A stretch of DNA of 37,910 nt from assembly GCA_027484835.1 (NCBI GenBank), contig JAIXSF010000149.1, forward strand, positions 1 through 37,910. The letters are read 5' to 3'. A program made the translations under genes and the position numbers. Positions 16,640-26,381 of the stretch are shown here, one piece after another. This DNA comes from Rhizobiaceae bacterium (GTDB taxonomy: Bacteria; Pseudomonadota; Alphaproteobacteria; Rhizobiales; Rhizobiaceae). Under the pieces are notes generated by a model. That model had not been told where the DNA came from and ran no database searches. It worked only from the letters and a program-made list of their open reading frames with translations. Position 1 is the stretch's first letter. The number at the start of each line of letters is the position of its first letter.

Positions 16640-16900
16640 TCGGAGACAGACGGCATACCCGTGCTTCTGCGACTCGTATCCCTTCAGCGCGGAATCACGC
16701 TCTACGGTGCGGCTATCCAAGACGTGTTTCCTCCAGACATTGTCGCGGTTCCGATCTCCGATCCTCACGCGAGTTTTGAGATCAGCGTTGCGTGGGACGC
16801 TCGCCGCCATGTACCGATGATTAGGCAGTTCGTGAGCGCTGTAGTCGAATTCTGCTCAAATGGCGGACGCCGTACTCCAACTGATACGTCGGGCAGATAG
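16640..16900 (+). pseudogene. LysR-type regulator, C-terminal remnant
   Basis: Just after the pyc stop one frame reads LVSLQRGITLYGAAIQDVF and then DIVAVPISDPHASFEISVAW, ending with a RRHVPMIRQFVSAV helix. This is the pattern of the end of the LysR effector-binding domain (a GxTL segment, an L/I-P-I strand, a LAW-like strand and a final helix). No DNA-binding N-terminus precedes it, so the gene was cut at the pyc junction. The family call rests on pattern recognition only. Confidence 0.55.
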
Positions 16901-17052
16901 ACCGGGTTGTGACCAGCTCTGTCAGCGAGCTCTGACATCACGCATTTTCTGCTTGTCATAGTCAGCAGCATCCAATGGTGACCTGCCCGCACTACACTTT
17001 TGTCGTGCCAAAGGAGGCCCTTCGAGAAGTTGCCTGGGCGGGTCTCCAGAAT
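16901..17052. other. Short intergenic segment
   Basis: No gene or clear site is recognised between the LysR remnant and the end of the Lrp-type gene. Confidence 0.4.
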
Positions 17053-17517
17053 TCAACGTCGGTTTCGATCTTGGCTTGCCAATACATTGCGGATTGAGAA
17101 ACTGGAATGAATCCGCTGGACGCCGGGCAACTTCGATAGGATTTCTTTATGAATGCCTTCAAACTCGCCCGCATTCGCGACGTCCACCCGAAGAAAGTAG
17201 TCCGAGCCGCCAGTCATCAAATAACATTCGCGGACCTCTGGGTGCTTTCGGACGGCAGCTTCGAAGCGATCCAAATAGTCTTCGGTCTGCTTTTCTAGAG
17301 TGATGTTGATGATGACGGCGATTGTAGCCTCTGCGTTCGACGCATCGACTAGTGTCGTGTAGCCGCGGATGATCCCGGCATGTTCCAAGTTTTTTATTCG
17401 TCTCAAGCACGCGGAGGGGGAAAGCCCCACTTCGGCAGCGAGATCGACATTGCTCATGCGAGCGTTCAGTCGAAGGAACCGCAAAATGTTTCGGTCGATC
17501 GCGTCGATTGAGGACAT
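17053..17517 (-). CDS. dadR: Lrp/AsnC-family regulator of alanine catabolism
   Basis: This 154-residue protein has the Lrp/AsnC layout: winged helix-turn-helix at about 4-50 (DAIDRNILRFLRLNARMSN, LAAEVGLSPSACLRRIKNLE) and an effector-binding RAM domain at about 65-145 with PEVRECYLMTGGSDYFLRV. The frame opens further upstream, but ATG at 17517 gives the usual N-terminus. It is divergent from alanine racemase and D-amino acid dehydrogenase genes, the known arrangement of dadR with dadXA, so it probably activates them in response to alanine. Confidence 0.88.
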   Translation of the reverse strand: MSSIDAIDRNILRFLRLNARMSNVDLAAEVGLSPSACLRRIKNLEHAGIIRGYTTLVDASNAEATIAVIINITLEKQTEDYLDRFEAAVRKHPEVRECYLMTGGSDYFLRVDVANAGEFEGIHKEILSKLPGVQRIHSSFSIRNVLASQDRNRR

Positions 17518-17521
17518 TGCA

Positions 17522-17529
17522 GAATATTC
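17522..17529. promoter_or_regulatory. Possible Lrp-type binding site
   Basis: GAATATTC is a perfect 8-bp palindrome like the core of Lrp sites, five bases upstream of the regulator start codon and within the AT-rich divergent region 17520-17640. It could serve autoregulation. Confidence 0.35.
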
Positions 17530-17639
17530 CAAAAACTCGCTGATAATTGCGAAATATGGACAAATAGGCAATAAAATACTGCACAGTGGCAGGAAATTTG
17601 TCAATCGTTTCAATAGACTTCTGGAAACGAGGGCAAGGC

Positions 17640-18773
17640 ATGAACAGTGTGATTCCGCACTTCTGTATTCGCGAGATGACGAGTGCAGTTGGAGCATCCG
17701 GCTATCTTACCATCGATCTCGGCGGCCTCCGCCGTAACTACGAGAAGCTTTCCGCCTCGGTTTCCCCGGCGAAGGCGGCCGCAGTGATCAAGGCCGACGC
17801 CTACGGACTAGGCGCCACGAAAGTCGCAGCCACGCTTTTTGCCGCCGGCTGCCGGCATTTCTTCGTCGCTCACTTCTGCGAGGCGACCGAGATCAAGCCA
17901 CACCTTTCCGAGGAAGCCCGCATCTTTGTCCTCAACGGTCTTCAGCCGGGCAACGAACCACCAGCTGCGGAGGCCGGCATCATTCCGGTGCTGAACTCGA
18001 TGGAACAGCTGCACCGATGGACCGCGACCGCACGCGCGCTCAGTCATCGTCTGCCCGCCGTACTGCAATTCGACACCGGCATGTCGCGGCTGGGCTTTCC
18101 GCCGGAAGAACGCGCCCTTCTGGCCGAAGAACTGCGTAACAATCAGGACATCGAAATCCTGTTTATCATGAGCCATCTGGCCTCGGCCGACGACGCAGAT
18201 AGCCAGCAGAACGGCGACCAGCTCTCGGAAATGCGCCAGATCGCTGAAGAGTTTCCTGCATTCAGCGTCTGCTTTGCCAATTCAGGCGGTGTCTTCCTCG
18301 GCAGCGAATATCACGGCACGCTCGTTCGCCCTGGTATCGTCCTTTATGGCGGCGCGCCGAACAACGGCGGAACCAATTCGATGGAACCAGTTGTCCGCCT
18401 CGACGTGGCGGTGATCCAGACCCGGACCGTTCCCGCCGAGGCTCGGGTCGGCTATGGCGCAACACATGTCACCAAGACCGAGGCACGGCTTGCGACGCTT
18501 GCTGCCGGCTATGCCGACGGGCTGCCGCGCAGCCTCAGCGATCGCGGCGCCGTCTACTACAATGGCGTGCGCCTGCCGATCGTCGGCCGCGTATCGATGG
18601 ACAGCATAACGATCGATATTTCCGCCCTGCCCGCCGGCACGCTTTCACTGGGCAGCCTGGTCGAAGTCATCGGCCCGAGCCAGACGCTGGAGATGCTGGC
18701 GGCAGACGCCGGAACGATCTCCTACGAAATGCTGACCAGTCTCGGCCATCGCTACCGTCGCCAATACCGCTAA
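17640..18773 (+). CDS. dadX: Alanine racemase, catabolic type
   Basis: Alanine racemase interconverts L- and D-alanine with PLP; the catabolic form feeds D-alanine to DadA. The 377-residue protein has AVIKADAYGLGA with PLP Lys51, and Tyr272 in RVGYGATHV as the opposite catalytic base. DTGMSRLGF and the LYGG motif of the racemase barrel are also present. I chose ATG at 17640 with GAGGG 6 bases upstream; ATG at 17676 would remove 12 residues. The dadA gene follows after 27 bases in the same direction. Confidence 0.93.
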   Translation: MNSVIPHFCIREMTSAVGASGYLTIDLGGLRRNYEKLSASVSPAKAAAVIKADAYGLGATKVAATLFAAGCRHFFVAHFCEATEIKPHLSEEARIFVLNGLQPGNEPPAAEAGIIPVLNSMEQLHRWTATARALSHRLPAVLQFDTGMSRLGFPPEERALLAEELRNNQDIEILFIMSHLASADDADSQQNGDQLSEMRQIAEEFPAFSVCFANSGGVFLGSEYHGTLVRPGIVLYGGAPNNGGTNSMEPVVRLDVAVIQTRTVPAEARVGYGATHVTKTEARLATLAAGYADGLPRSLSDRGAVYYNGVRLPIVGRVSMDSITIDISALPAGTLSLGSLVEVIGPSQTLEMLAADAGTISYEMLTSLGHRYRRQYR

Positions 18774-18800
18774 CAATTCTCTTCCGTCATTGAGGCATTC

Positions 18801-20051
18801 ATGAAAGTCATCGTACTTGGCGCCGGCGTAGTCGGCGTGACGTCCGCCTATCAGCTCGCGAAGGCCGGACATGAGGTCATCGTCGTTGACCGCCAGCTCG
18901 GCCCGGCACTCGAAACAAGCTTCGCCAATGCCGGCGAAGTATCGTTCGGCTATTGCTCCCCCTGGGCCGCACCCGGTATTCCGCTGAAAGCCATGAAGTG
19001 GCTGTTCATGGAACACGCGCCGCTGATCCTGCGTCCGAAACTCGACATGGCCATGCTGTCGTGGATGTTCAAGATGCTGGCGAACTGCACCACGGAGCGC
19101 TACGCGATCAACAAGAGCCGCATGCTCCGCCTCGCCGACTACAGCCGGACGGCTCTTGCCGCCGTGCGCGAGGAAACGGGCCTTGCCTATGACGAGCGCA
19201 TGCAGGGAACGCTGCAGCTTTTCCGCACGCAGGACCAGCTCGACGCTTCCGCCAAGGACGTGAAGGCGCTTGCCGCAGACGGCATCCCATATGAAGTTCT
19301 GGATCCGGATGGCTGCATTCGGGTTGAACCGGCTCTCCGGCACGTCCGCGAAAAGATCGTCGGGGGTCTGCTGACGCCAAAGGACGAAACAGGAGACTGC
19401 TTCAAGTTCACCAATGCGCTGGCCGAAAAGGCCGCGGCACTTGGCGTCTGGTTCCGGTATGGCACCACCGTCAAGGGCTTCGACATCGAAAGCGGCCGCG
19501 TACGTGGCATCGTGACGGACGGAGCGCCGGTGCACGGCGATGCCGTGGTCGTGGCGCTCGGGAGCTATTCGCCGTTGCTGCTCAAGCAGGTCGGCATCAA
19601 GCTACCGGTCTATCCGGTCAAGGGTTACTCCCTGACGATCCCGATCACGGATGCCACCCGCGCACCGGAATCGACCGTCATGGACGAAACCTATAAGATC
19701 GCCATCACCCGCCTCGGCGACCGCATCCGCGTCGGCGGTATGGCCGAAATCTCAGGCTATACCAACGACCTCGGTGCTACCCGCCGCCGCACGCTCGAGC
19801 ATTCCGTAACCGATCTCTTCCCCGGTGGGGACGTGTCCCAGGCGCTCTTCTGGTCCGGTCTTCGTCCAATGACGCCGGATGGCACACCCGTTATCGGTCC
19901 GACAAAAGTCCAGGGACTGTTCCTCAACGCTGGCCACGGCACGCTCGGCTGGACGATGAGCTGCGGCTCCGCCCGCGTCATCAGCGATCTGGTCAGCGGC
20001 CGCAAGGCTGAAATCGATGCAACCGACCTCGCGATCAGCCGCTACGCCTGA
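18801..20051 (+). CDS. dadA: D-amino acid dehydrogenase small subunit
   Basis: DadA is an FAD enzyme of the inner membrane face that deaminates D-alanine to pyruvate and ammonia and passes electrons to the respiratory chain. The 416-residue protein starts with the dinucleotide motif [11 protein letters not shown] at 7-17, carries the DadA signature of [20 protein letters not shown] and ends with [16 protein letters not shown] for FAD binding. GAGG lies about 7 bases before the start. Together with dadX and ridA it forms a three-gene catabolic operon whose pyruvate product could feed the nearby pyruvate carboxylase. Confidence 0.95.
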   Translation: MKVIVLGAGVVGVTSAYQLAKAGHEVIVVDRQLGPALETSFANAGEVSFGYCSPWAAPGIPLKAMKWLFMEHAPLILRPKLDMAMLSWMFKMLANCTTERYAINKSRMLRLADYSRTALAAVREETGLAYDERMQGTLQLFRTQDQLDASAKDVKALAADGIPYEVLDPDGCIRVEPALRHVREKIVGGLLTPKDETGDCFKFTNALAEKAAALGVWFRYGTTVKGFDIESGRVRGIVTDGAPVHGDAVVVALGSYSPLLLKQVGIKLPVYPVKGYSLTIPITDATRAPESTVMDETYKIAITRLGDRIRVGGMAEISGYTNDLGATRRRTLEHSVTDLFPGGDVSQALFWSGLRPMTPDGTPVIGPTKVQGLFLNAGHGTLGWTMSCGSARVISDLVSGRKAEIDATDLAISRYA

Positions 20052-20090
20052 TTCATCGTCATTCAAACCTTACAAACGCAGGAGACGCAA

Positions 20091-20471
20091 ATGCTGACTG
20101 AAATCTCTACAACTGATGCTCCCGGTGCCGTTGGCCCATTCTCGCAGGCAATCAGGGTTGGAAATCTCCTGTTTGTCTCGGGTCAGCTTCCAATCGATCC
20201 TTCGACCGGTGAATTCAAATCCGATGACCCAGTTGTTCAGGCAGAGCAGTGCCTTCGCAATATCGAAGCGATTGCAAAGGCCGCCGGAACGGATCTGGCA
20301 GCGACAGTAAAGACGACAGTTCTCCTTACCGACATAGGACAATTCGCAGACGTGAATCGTGTCTATTCCACCTTCTTCAGGAAGCCGTATCCCGCTAGAG
20401 CATGCTATGAAGTCGCAGCCCTGCCGAAGGGTGCTAAGGTTGAGATCGAAGCAGTCCTTGCTCTGCCGTAA
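20091..20471 (+). CDS. ridA: RidA-family enamine/imine deaminase
   Basis: This 126-residue RidA (YjgF) protein hydrolyses reactive 2-aminoacrylate and related imines released by PLP or flavin enzymes. The features of the active subgroup are visible: Arg103 in ARACYEVAALPKGAKVEIEA and Glu120 near the end. AGGAG is 7 bases before the start, and the gene follows dadA after 39 bases. DadA yields 2-iminopropanoate, a RidA substrate, which explains the linkage. Confidence 0.92.
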   Translation: MLTEISTTDAPGAVGPFSQAIRVGNLLFVSGQLPIDPSTGEFKSDDPVVQAEQCLRNIEAIAKAAGTDLAATVKTTVLLTDIGQFADVNRVYSTFFRKPYPARACYEVAALPKGAKVEIEAVLALP

Positions 20472-20624
20472 GGCACTAGCCAAGATTTGCCAAATCACGA
20501 TCGGCAACGTTCCAATTCACGCTTGTGTCACCTGTATAATAAGTTGACGCAAGCGATGCGCAATCCGGTTTGAAGCTTCCCCTGTATCTGTCCTGCGTCG
20601 CGTGCCTTCTGGCCTGCCAGACTT

Positions 20625-21402
20625 TCACTGTTCCATCGGAATAGTACGACCGGGATTCATGATTCCGTTGGGATCGATCAGTTCTCGAATGGACTGCATC
20701 AGTTTGATTTCGGATCCGTTTCGGCTGTACCGGAGCCACGGCAGCTTGTCGGACCCGATCCCATGTTCTGCAGAAACCGAGCCCCCCAGCTCTCGAACGG
20801 CTCCATAGACGGCAATCTCGATCTCTTGATCGAGGTCAGATTCAGCGCTGCTCACGGACAAGTGCAGTTTCCATCTCCCAAATGACCGAACCACAAGGTT
20901 TCGCGCTTTGGCCCGAGTACGCTGCTGATCGTTCTCACCAACGTCTCCGTCTCGCTCACGCCAATGCTGATATCGAAACCGTGAAGTGTTGGAAAGTAAC
21001 GGAAGAGTTCCGTATTGGCCTCGCGCAGAGCCCAGAAGTCGTTCGCTTGAGATTCGGATTGGGCGACCACCCTATCAAGAATCACTCCTCGCTCTGCCAT
21101 TGCCTTCAGACCGGCAAGAAGTGCGTTGGACAGCGCAGTCCCCTCCCATCCGCGGGTTTTACCAGAAGGACGAGTTGGTCGTTGACCGGGATCTTTTGCA
21201 AGGGATCAAGACCTGTCACTTGCTTAGCGAATCTCCAATAGTCTGGCCACATCCCCTCGATAGCGGCGAGACCTTTCTTGCGCTCCAAAGATCGGAACAC
21301 TTGGCGCGCAGCAGCAACATCTTGAACCAACAGCAAGGCGACAGCTCTTGCCGGTTCCAATTCGACCAGGCGGAGAACCGCTCGGGTAATGATGCCGAGC
21401 AT
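20625..21402 (-). pseudogene. FAD-linked oxidase (GlcD/D-lactate dehydrogenase type), broken
   Basis: Three successive minus-strand frames together make the C-terminal half of a GlcD-type oxidase: MLGIITRAVLRLVELEPARA (from 21402), then MAERGVILDRVV with GFDISIGVSE and WFGHLGDGN, then LHLSVSS with SAEHGIGSDKLPW and IDPNGIMNPGR to the stop at 20625. The frames change at about 21120-21150 and at about 20873 (inside HLGDGN-LHLSV). The FAD-binding half is missing because the frame runs into an IS3 transposase fragment at about 21402. The gene is dead. Confidence 0.88.
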
Positions 21403-21470
21403 CGAGCGCTTCTACAATCCGAAGCGACGCCATTCGACACTGGGCTATCTCAGCCCGATGGAATTTGAAA
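21389..21470 (+). mobile_element. IS3-family transposase OrfB tail
   Basis: One frame reads IERFYNPKRRHSTLGYLSPM followed by EFE, the conserved end of the IS3 family integrase domain. Only the last 25 or so codons remain; the left edge coincides with the truncation point of the FAD-linked oxidase at about 21402. Sequence up to trbI (21471-21632) holds no gene. Confidence 0.85.
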
Positions 21471-21553
21471 ACAAGGTCGGATTAGTGCCGCTGTCCGCCG
21501 TTTCGCAAAATCCGCCGGATAACCAGCCGACCTTCATCACTCTCAATCACTTG

Positions 21554-21578
21554 GTGTCCATCTCCGTTAGGTGGACAC
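21554..21578. other. Hairpin between IS3 remnant and trbI end
   Basis: GTGTCCA (21554-21560) and TGGACAC (21572-21578) form a 7-bp perfect inverted repeat with an 11-base loop. It lies about 55 bases beyond the trbI stop and may be part of an IS end or a weak transcription stop for the trb operon. Confidence 0.35.
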
Positions 21579-21632
21579 TTCATGCAGCACGGCACTCAAG
21601 GACAAAAGGTGCACGGAAATTCGCGCTTATGA

Positions 21633-22943
21633 TCAATTCCTGTATGAGCTAGGAAACACCATGTCCTGATCGACCACGACGTTGAACTTGTATCCGGGCC
21701 GGATCTCCAGCGTGGGCTGAACATTGAGGTTCCGGCTGATCGTCTGCTCGGCGACGCGCCCGAAGCTTTCCGCAAAATTCCGCCTTGCGGCATCCGAGGC
21801 CGTCTCTTGTGTCGCCAGGGTCGAGCTTTCAGGCATCGAGGCATCGATGCCTGTCCCGATCAGCGCGATTAGCACCGCCGAACCGAAAGTTCGGAAGTAA
21901 TGGTTGTTCACCTTGTCATGGAAGCCGCCATATCCCTCGGCATCCGTGCCGGCCATGCCGCCGATTTGCAGTGTTGAGCCGTTCGGGAAGATCAGGTCAG
22001 TCCAGACAACCAGAACGCGGCTTTGCCCGAACGAAACCTTGCTGTCATATCGGCCGAACAGTTTGGCGCCTTGCGGGATCAGCAGCCGGTGGCCGGTGGC
22101 GCTGTCATAGACGTTCTGGCTGACCTGCGCCGTGATGCGGCCCGGAAGGTCCGAATTGACGCCCGTGATCAGCGTCGCCGGGATCACCGAACCGCGCTTC
22201 AGCTCAAAGAGCGATTGTTGCGGCACGACGCGATTGGGCAGATAGCCGAGCTCCTTGAGATCGCTGTTGAAGAAATCGTCTTTCGAGCGTTGGCCATTCT
22301 GATCGGCGTCCTGGCCGGTCAGGCCGTTCTGGAGTGCTGCGGCATAAAGGTCGGGCAAGGCGGCGCTGGTGTTCGACGCCACTGTGCTCTTGTCGGCCGA
22401 AGTTTGGTCGCTTGATTTCGCATTCGCCTCCAGCTTGCCGCGATCAATGGCGATCGGCGCATCGTAGGCGGCGTCGCTCGCCTGCAGCCGCGCCATGCGC
22501 TGGCGTTGCCGCTCGCGCAGATACTGCTCCTGTTGTTCACGCTGCAGACGCGCCCGCCAGACGGAATCCGGTTCGAGTTCCTGCGTCTTTCGTGTCTCTT
22601 CCCTGCTCGCCGGTTGCGCGACAAAAGGATTGGCGGATTGATCGTCTTGTCTCTCGACCGGCGTCGGCTGGTAGGTCACCTGCTGTTCGGGATCGCCGAT
22701 GATGCCGTCTGTGACACCGCGCTTGATCTGATCGGCGAAGGTCGAGGCGGGCGTTCCGGTGCTGGTCTCCAGGCTATCGTCCTTGTTGAAGAACAGCCCG
22801 CGTGTGGAAAGCCCGTAGAAGATGATGCCGAGGAAGGCGGTCACCAGCACGATCACGACGACGATCGGCAGACGATTGATCCGGCGCATGCCGGCTTGCG
22901 TCTGCTCGTTGGCGGCGGCGCCAAGTTTGAGGGACTGTACCAT
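21633..22943 (-). CDS. trbI: Conjugal transfer protein TrbI
   Basis: TrbI is the VirB10-like protein that links inner and outer membranes in the type IV mating channel. The 436-residue protein has one membrane helix at about 25-46 (PIVVVIVLVTAFLGIIFYGL), a proline/glutamine-rich periplasmic segment, and a VirB10-type C-terminal domain (VIPATLITGVNSDLPGRITA, LLIPQGAKLFGRYDS). It is the last gene of the trb operon, 12 bases after trbH. The 3' end lies next to IS3 debris but the C-terminus appears intact. Confidence 0.95.
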   Translation of the reverse strand: MVQSLKLGAAANEQTQAGMRRINRLPIVVVIVLVTAFLGIIFYGLSTRGLFFNKDDSLETSTGTPASTFADQIKRGVTDGIIGDPEQQVTYQPTPVERQDDQSANPFVAQPASREETRKTQELEPDSVWRARLQREQQEQYLRERQRQRMARLQASDAAYDAPIAIDRGKLEANAKSSDQTSADKSTVASNTSAALPDLYAAALQNGLTGQDADQNGQRSKDDFFNSDLKELGYLPNRVVPQQSLFELKRGSVIPATLITGVNSDLPGRITAQVSQNVYDSATGHRLLIPQGAKLFGRYDSKVSFGQSRVLVVWTDLIFPNGSTLQIGGMAGTDAEGYGGFHDKVNNHYFRTFGSAVLIALIGTGIDASMPESSTLATQETASDAARRNFAESFGRVAEQTISRNLNVQPTLEIRPGYKFNVVVDQDMVFPSSYRN

Positions 22944-22955
22944 GGTATCCTCCCC

Positions 22956-23417
22956 TCACCCGCGTTTCAGGAGCGACAGCGCGCTTGCCGGCGCCGCCCC
23001 GTTGGCCGTTACAGCATAGGCGCGTCCGAGTTCGACCGTGCCGGTCGAGAGCCGGGCGAGGACCTGTCCCTCGAAGGGCACGACCACATAGGCGAGCGGA
23101 ATGACCTTTGTGCCTTGATCCCTCTTCTGGTCGGTGACGACGGCATAGCCCCAGCCTTTCAGCGCCGCTTCGAGCGCCTGTCCGAAGGGCGAGCCATCGG
23201 GCTTCAGTACAATCGTCGCCTTGCCCTGTCCGATCTGTTCGGCGAGCCGGCTAACCATGTCGCCGGCAATCGCACTCGCCGCCGGACCGGAGATGTCCGG
23301 CGGCGCGCCGCTTTCCAGTAGCCCGCCCATCCCAGGCGACTGGCATCCGGAAAGGAGGAGGGCGAGGGTGCAAGCCGCGGCAAGGCTGCGGAGCGGGCGG
23401 GGAAAGAGGATGCGCAT
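22956..23417 (-). CDS. trbH: Conjugal transfer lipoprotein TrbH
   Basis: This 153-residue protein begins with a lipoprotein signal ([16 protein letters not shown]), so it should be lipidated at that cysteine, around residue 25, and anchored in a membrane. TrbH is a small component of Ti-type mating systems of unclear function. ATG at 23417 overlaps the trbG stop (TGATG); an in-frame GTG one codon earlier is possible. Confidence 0.9.
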   Translation of the reverse strand: MRILFPRPLRSLAAACTLALLLSGCQSPGMGGLLESGAPPDISGPAASAIAGDMVSRLAEQIGQGKATIVLKPDGSPFGQALEAALKGWGYAVVTDQKRDQGTKVIPLAYVVVPFEGQVLARLSTGTVELGRAYAVTANGAAPASALSLLKRG

Positions 23418-24262
23418 CACCGCCCTCCCCGTCTGATCGTGACCTTCTGCTGTTTCCAGCCGACACCCGAGACCAGCACGGCGCGGTCGACATTGTAGTC
23501 GACGATCATCATGTCGTTCTTCATCCGGTAGTTGACGATCCGGTTCTGCCCACCGGAAACGACGAACAGCACCGGCGCATCCTCACCCGAAATCCGGCGC
23601 GGGAACTGAATATAGGTCTTCTCGCCGTCGCTATAGACGCGCGTCGGCCGCCAGCCGGCGCTGCCCGAGACGGAATAGGCAAAACTCAGGCGTTCTGCGG
23701 GAACGCCGGCGCCAGGAAGTGTGCTCGCCTCAAGCCGCGCATTGATGTCTGCGAGTTTGGCCGACACGTCCTCGGGATATTCGAAGCCGACGCGCGCCAT
23801 ATACTGGGTCGGATGGGACTTGAGCTGGATATGGTAGGTGCGCCGTGAGGTCGTCACCACCATGGAGGTGACAAGGCCCGGCTCCGACGGCTTGACGATC
23901 AGATGGATCGCCTGTCCGCCGGCAGTCCCCGATGTCGCCGGCTCGACTTTCCAGCGCACCGTGTCGCCGACGAGCACGTCGCGCACCACCTCGCCCGGCT
24001 GCAGCTCGATGTCGCAGACCTGCAAGGGCGAGCAGACGACAGAGGGCTGGACCTCGCCATAGAGGAAGACGACCTTGCCGTCGTCGCCCCTGGTCACCAG
24101 GCCGCGGTGGCCCCGCCACTTGCCGGAAATGTCGATCCCCTTCGCTTCGTTTGCGGAGACGTCAGCGGCAACCGCGGCCGGGGATATGGCGGCAGCCAGG
24201 ATCAGGCCGCTTGCGAGCGCAAGCATCGGCCCGGCGCGGCGGATGGTCGTTGTCATATTCAT
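23417..24262 (-). CDS. trbG: Conjugal transfer protein TrbG
   Basis: TrbG is the VirB9-like outer-membrane-complex subunit. The 281-residue protein has a signal peptide ([20 protein letters not shown]) and a VirB9-type beta domain with [17 protein letters not shown] and later [14 protein letters not shown] at 24262 is preferred to an upstream TTG because it directly precedes the signal peptide. It lies between trbF and trbH. Confidence 0.94.
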   Translation of the reverse strand: MNMTTTIRRAGPMLALASGLILAAAISPAAVAADVSANEAKGIDISGKWRGHRGLVTRGDDGKVVFLYGEVQPSVVCSPLQVCDIELQPGEVVRDVLVGDTVRWKVEPATSGTAGGQAIHLIVKPSEPGLVTSMVVTTSRRTYHIQLKSHPTQYMARVGFEYPEDVSAKLADINARLEASTLPGAGVPAERLSFAYSVSGSAGWRPTRVYSDGEKTYIQFPRRISGEDAPVLFVVSGGQNRIVNYRMKNDMMIVDYNVDRAVLVSGVGWKQQKVTIRRGGR

Positions 24263-24276
24263 GGTGGGCCGGCCTT

Positions 24277-24939
24277 TCAAAGCTGTGCAGTCCAGTCGAA
24301 GTCGCGGAGATAAAGACCGATCGGGTTAAGGCGGATGACGGCCTCGTCCTGTGGCGGGGTGAGCGTCACGGTGGCAATGCCGCGAAAGCGGCGTTGGGCC
24401 GTTTCCTTGCCCTTCCGGTCGCGCTCGAATTCCGTCCAGTCGATCTGGTAGGACTGGTTCGAGAGCGCCACGACATTGTTGACCTCGATGGCGACCGTTG
24501 CGGTTTTCGCCTTTTCGAAGGGCGAGTTCGACCGGAACCAGGCATTGATCTTCTCGGTCGCCGGATCGGAGGTTCGAAGCAGCGCATAGGTCCGGTCGAT
24601 ATAGCGCTTCTGGACGACGGCGTCGGGGGTCACGGACCGGAAGTTCGACGCGAAGCCGGCCAGGGTGGCGCGTACCACGCGCGGGTCGGCATACTCGATC
24701 TGTTGCGGCAAACCGGCGGTGACCGCCGAGCCGAGCTTGTCGACCTCGACGATATAGGGGACGAGCTTGACCTCGGTGCTCTGATAAAGCGCATAGGAAA
24801 AGCCGATCACTGCCATGACCATGCCGGTGATGCCGACGATGCGCCATGAAGACGCCGCCTTCACATAGGAGCCGTAGCGCTCGTTCCATTCGTTGCGGGC
24901 GGCAAGATAGGGGTTATCGGGCGGAATGCGGTGAGACAT
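24277..24939 (-). CDS. trbF: Conjugal transfer protein TrbF
   Basis: TrbF is the VirB8-like inner membrane assembly factor. The 220-residue protein has a short cytoplasmic N-terminus ([20 protein letters not shown]), one membrane helix at about 33-52 and a VirB8-type periplasmic domain with a [11 protein letters not shown] start and a final [18 protein letters not shown] strand. It follows trbL after 18 bases. Confidence 0.95.
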   Translation of the reverse strand: MSHRIPPDNPYLAARNEWNERYGSYVKAASSWRIVGITGMVMAVIGFSYALYQSTEVKLVPYIVEVDKLGSAVTAGLPQQIEYADPRVVRATLAGFASNFRSVTPDAVVQKRYIDRTYALLRTSDPATEKINAWFRSNSPFEKAKTATVAIEVNNVVALSNQSYQIDWTEFERDRKGKETAQRRFRGIATVTLTPPQDEAVIRLNPIGLYLRDFDWTAQL

Positions 24940-24957
24940 GCGGGCGTCGGCTTTCGA

Positions 24958-26148
24958 TCAGGTGTTTTCATGGAGGGGCGGCGGCGATGTCACCGGCTTG
25001 CCGGGTTTCTTCGCATTATCGAGCTTGGCGTTGGCAAGACCGAGCAATGAGCCGGCGTAAGCGCCGGGTGACGCGATCGTCTTTTCCTTCGCCGCCGATC
25101 CGACGGCGCCAGCTGCCCCACCGATACCGGCTTCCATTCCCTTCAGCGCCGCGCCAGCAAGCGAGGCTCCACCGGCTCTTGCAGCCCCCGCTGCCTGGTA
25201 ACCCCTGTTTGCCGCCCCGGCAGTGAGGAAGGCAGCGCCTGCTGCAAACGAGGCCGCCTGGCCGCCGTGGCGGATCGTCTCCATGCCGCCGGAGACCGAC
25301 GCGCCCTGCACGACGCCCTGGATGATCGGCGGCACATACATGGCGATGACGAACACCACCACGGAAATGCCGGCGATCGCGAGCGTCGTGATGAAATGGT
25401 CGGAGGTCGCGGTCGGGGCTTCGGCCAGACCCAGCAGGATGTCGGAACCGATCTTGGCGATCATCACCAGCGCCATCAGCTTCATGCCGACGCTGAAGGC
25501 ATAGACGAGATAGCGGATCGCGAAATCCTTCGTGTAGGACGAACCGCCAAGCCCGAGCATGATCATGCCGGCAAGCAGGCCGATATACATTTCCACCATG
25601 ACGGCGACGAAGATCGCCGCGACAAGCGAGAAGGAGACGACGACCACGATCATGGCGAAGACGGCGGCGATCGCCAGCGCGTTGTCCTCGAAGACGCCGA
25701 ACTTCGCCTGTTCCGACATTTTTGAGGCGACACGAATGCCGGCGTCGAAGATATTCGCAGGTGAGGCCGACCCGCCGCCGGCGCCGATCTGATAGAGGCT
25801 GTCGACGATTGCCCTGCCGAGCGCCGGACCCTGATCAAGGATGAAGGCGAAAAGCCCGATGAACAGGATCCGGCGGACGAGTTCCGCGAACCAGGCGTCG
25901 AGCGAGGCGGCATTGATGGCAAGCCAGACGGCGGCAATCCCGACCTCGATGCCGGCGAGAATCCAGAACAGCGATCGCGCCGCGTTCATGATGGTCGTTT
26001 CCCAGCCCTTGGCTGCGGCCGAAACCTGGTTCTCAAGGGTGGTGAGGACCGCACCCTGCTGCGCAAGGGCCGGTGCGCTCGCCAGCAGCACAAAGCCGAT
26101 GGCGACAAAGACGAGTTCGAGTTTGCGGGAGGGGTGGACGATCATCAT
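24958..26148 (-). CDS. trbL: Conjugal transfer protein TrbL
   Basis: TrbL is the polytopic VirB6-like inner membrane channel subunit. The 396-residue protein has an N-terminal signal-like segment (FVAIGFVLLASAPALAQ), several membrane helices between about 60 and 275 and an Ala/Gly-rich soluble tail, a usual pattern for the family. Its ATG overlaps the trbK stop by four bases. Confidence 0.94.
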   Translation of the reverse strand: MMIVHPSRKLELVFVAIGFVLLASAPALAQQGAVLTTLENQVSAAAKGWETTIMNAARSLFWILAGIEVGIAAVWLAINAASLDAWFAELVRRILFIGLFAFILDQGPALGRAIVDSLYQIGAGGGSASPANIFDAGIRVASKMSEQAKFGVFEDNALAIAAVFAMIVVVVSFSLVAAIFVAVMVEMYIGLLAGMIMLGLGGSSYTKDFAIRYLVYAFSVGMKLMALVMIAKIGSDILLGLAEAPTATSDHFITTLAIAGISVVVFVIAMYVPPIIQGVVQGASVSGGMETIRHGGQAASFAAGAAFLTAGAANRGYQAAGAARAGGASLAGAALKGMEAGIGGAAGAVGSAAKEKTIASPGAYAGSLLGLANAKLDNAKKPGKPVTSPPPLHENT

Positions 26149-26381
26149 CGGGGTTTCATCTCCTGTCCGCCTCGCACGTCGCGCTCTGGATCGCCGCTGA
26201 AGAATTTTTCCCGATACTGTCGACGCTCGGCGTCGGAGACGGGATGCGTGGCCGATGCGCTGGCGCCGGCACCGACGCCAGACTGGACGACGGCCTGAGG
26301 CTGGATCAGTATCCAGCTCAATCCGGCGCCAAGCGCGACAATGGCCGCGAAGGCAAGGGCAATGATCAGACGCGGGCTCAC
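26145..26381 (-). CDS. trbK: Entry exclusion protein TrbK
   Basis: This 78-residue protein has an N-terminal membrane helix (LIIALAFAAIVALGAGLSWIL) and a short charged tail. Position and size match TrbK, which in related plasmids limits redundant plasmid entry. Unlike lipoprotein TrbK of RP4 it has no cysteine, so it should stay as a membrane-anchored protein. The start is GTG overlapping the trbJ stop (GTGA). Its tail (EKFFSGD, then DVRGGQEMKPR) resembles the end of TrbJ. Confidence 0.85.
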   Translation of the reverse strand: MSPRLIIALAFAAIVALGAGLSWILIQPQAVVQSGVGAGASASATHPVSDAERRQYREKFFSGDPERDVRGGQEMKPR

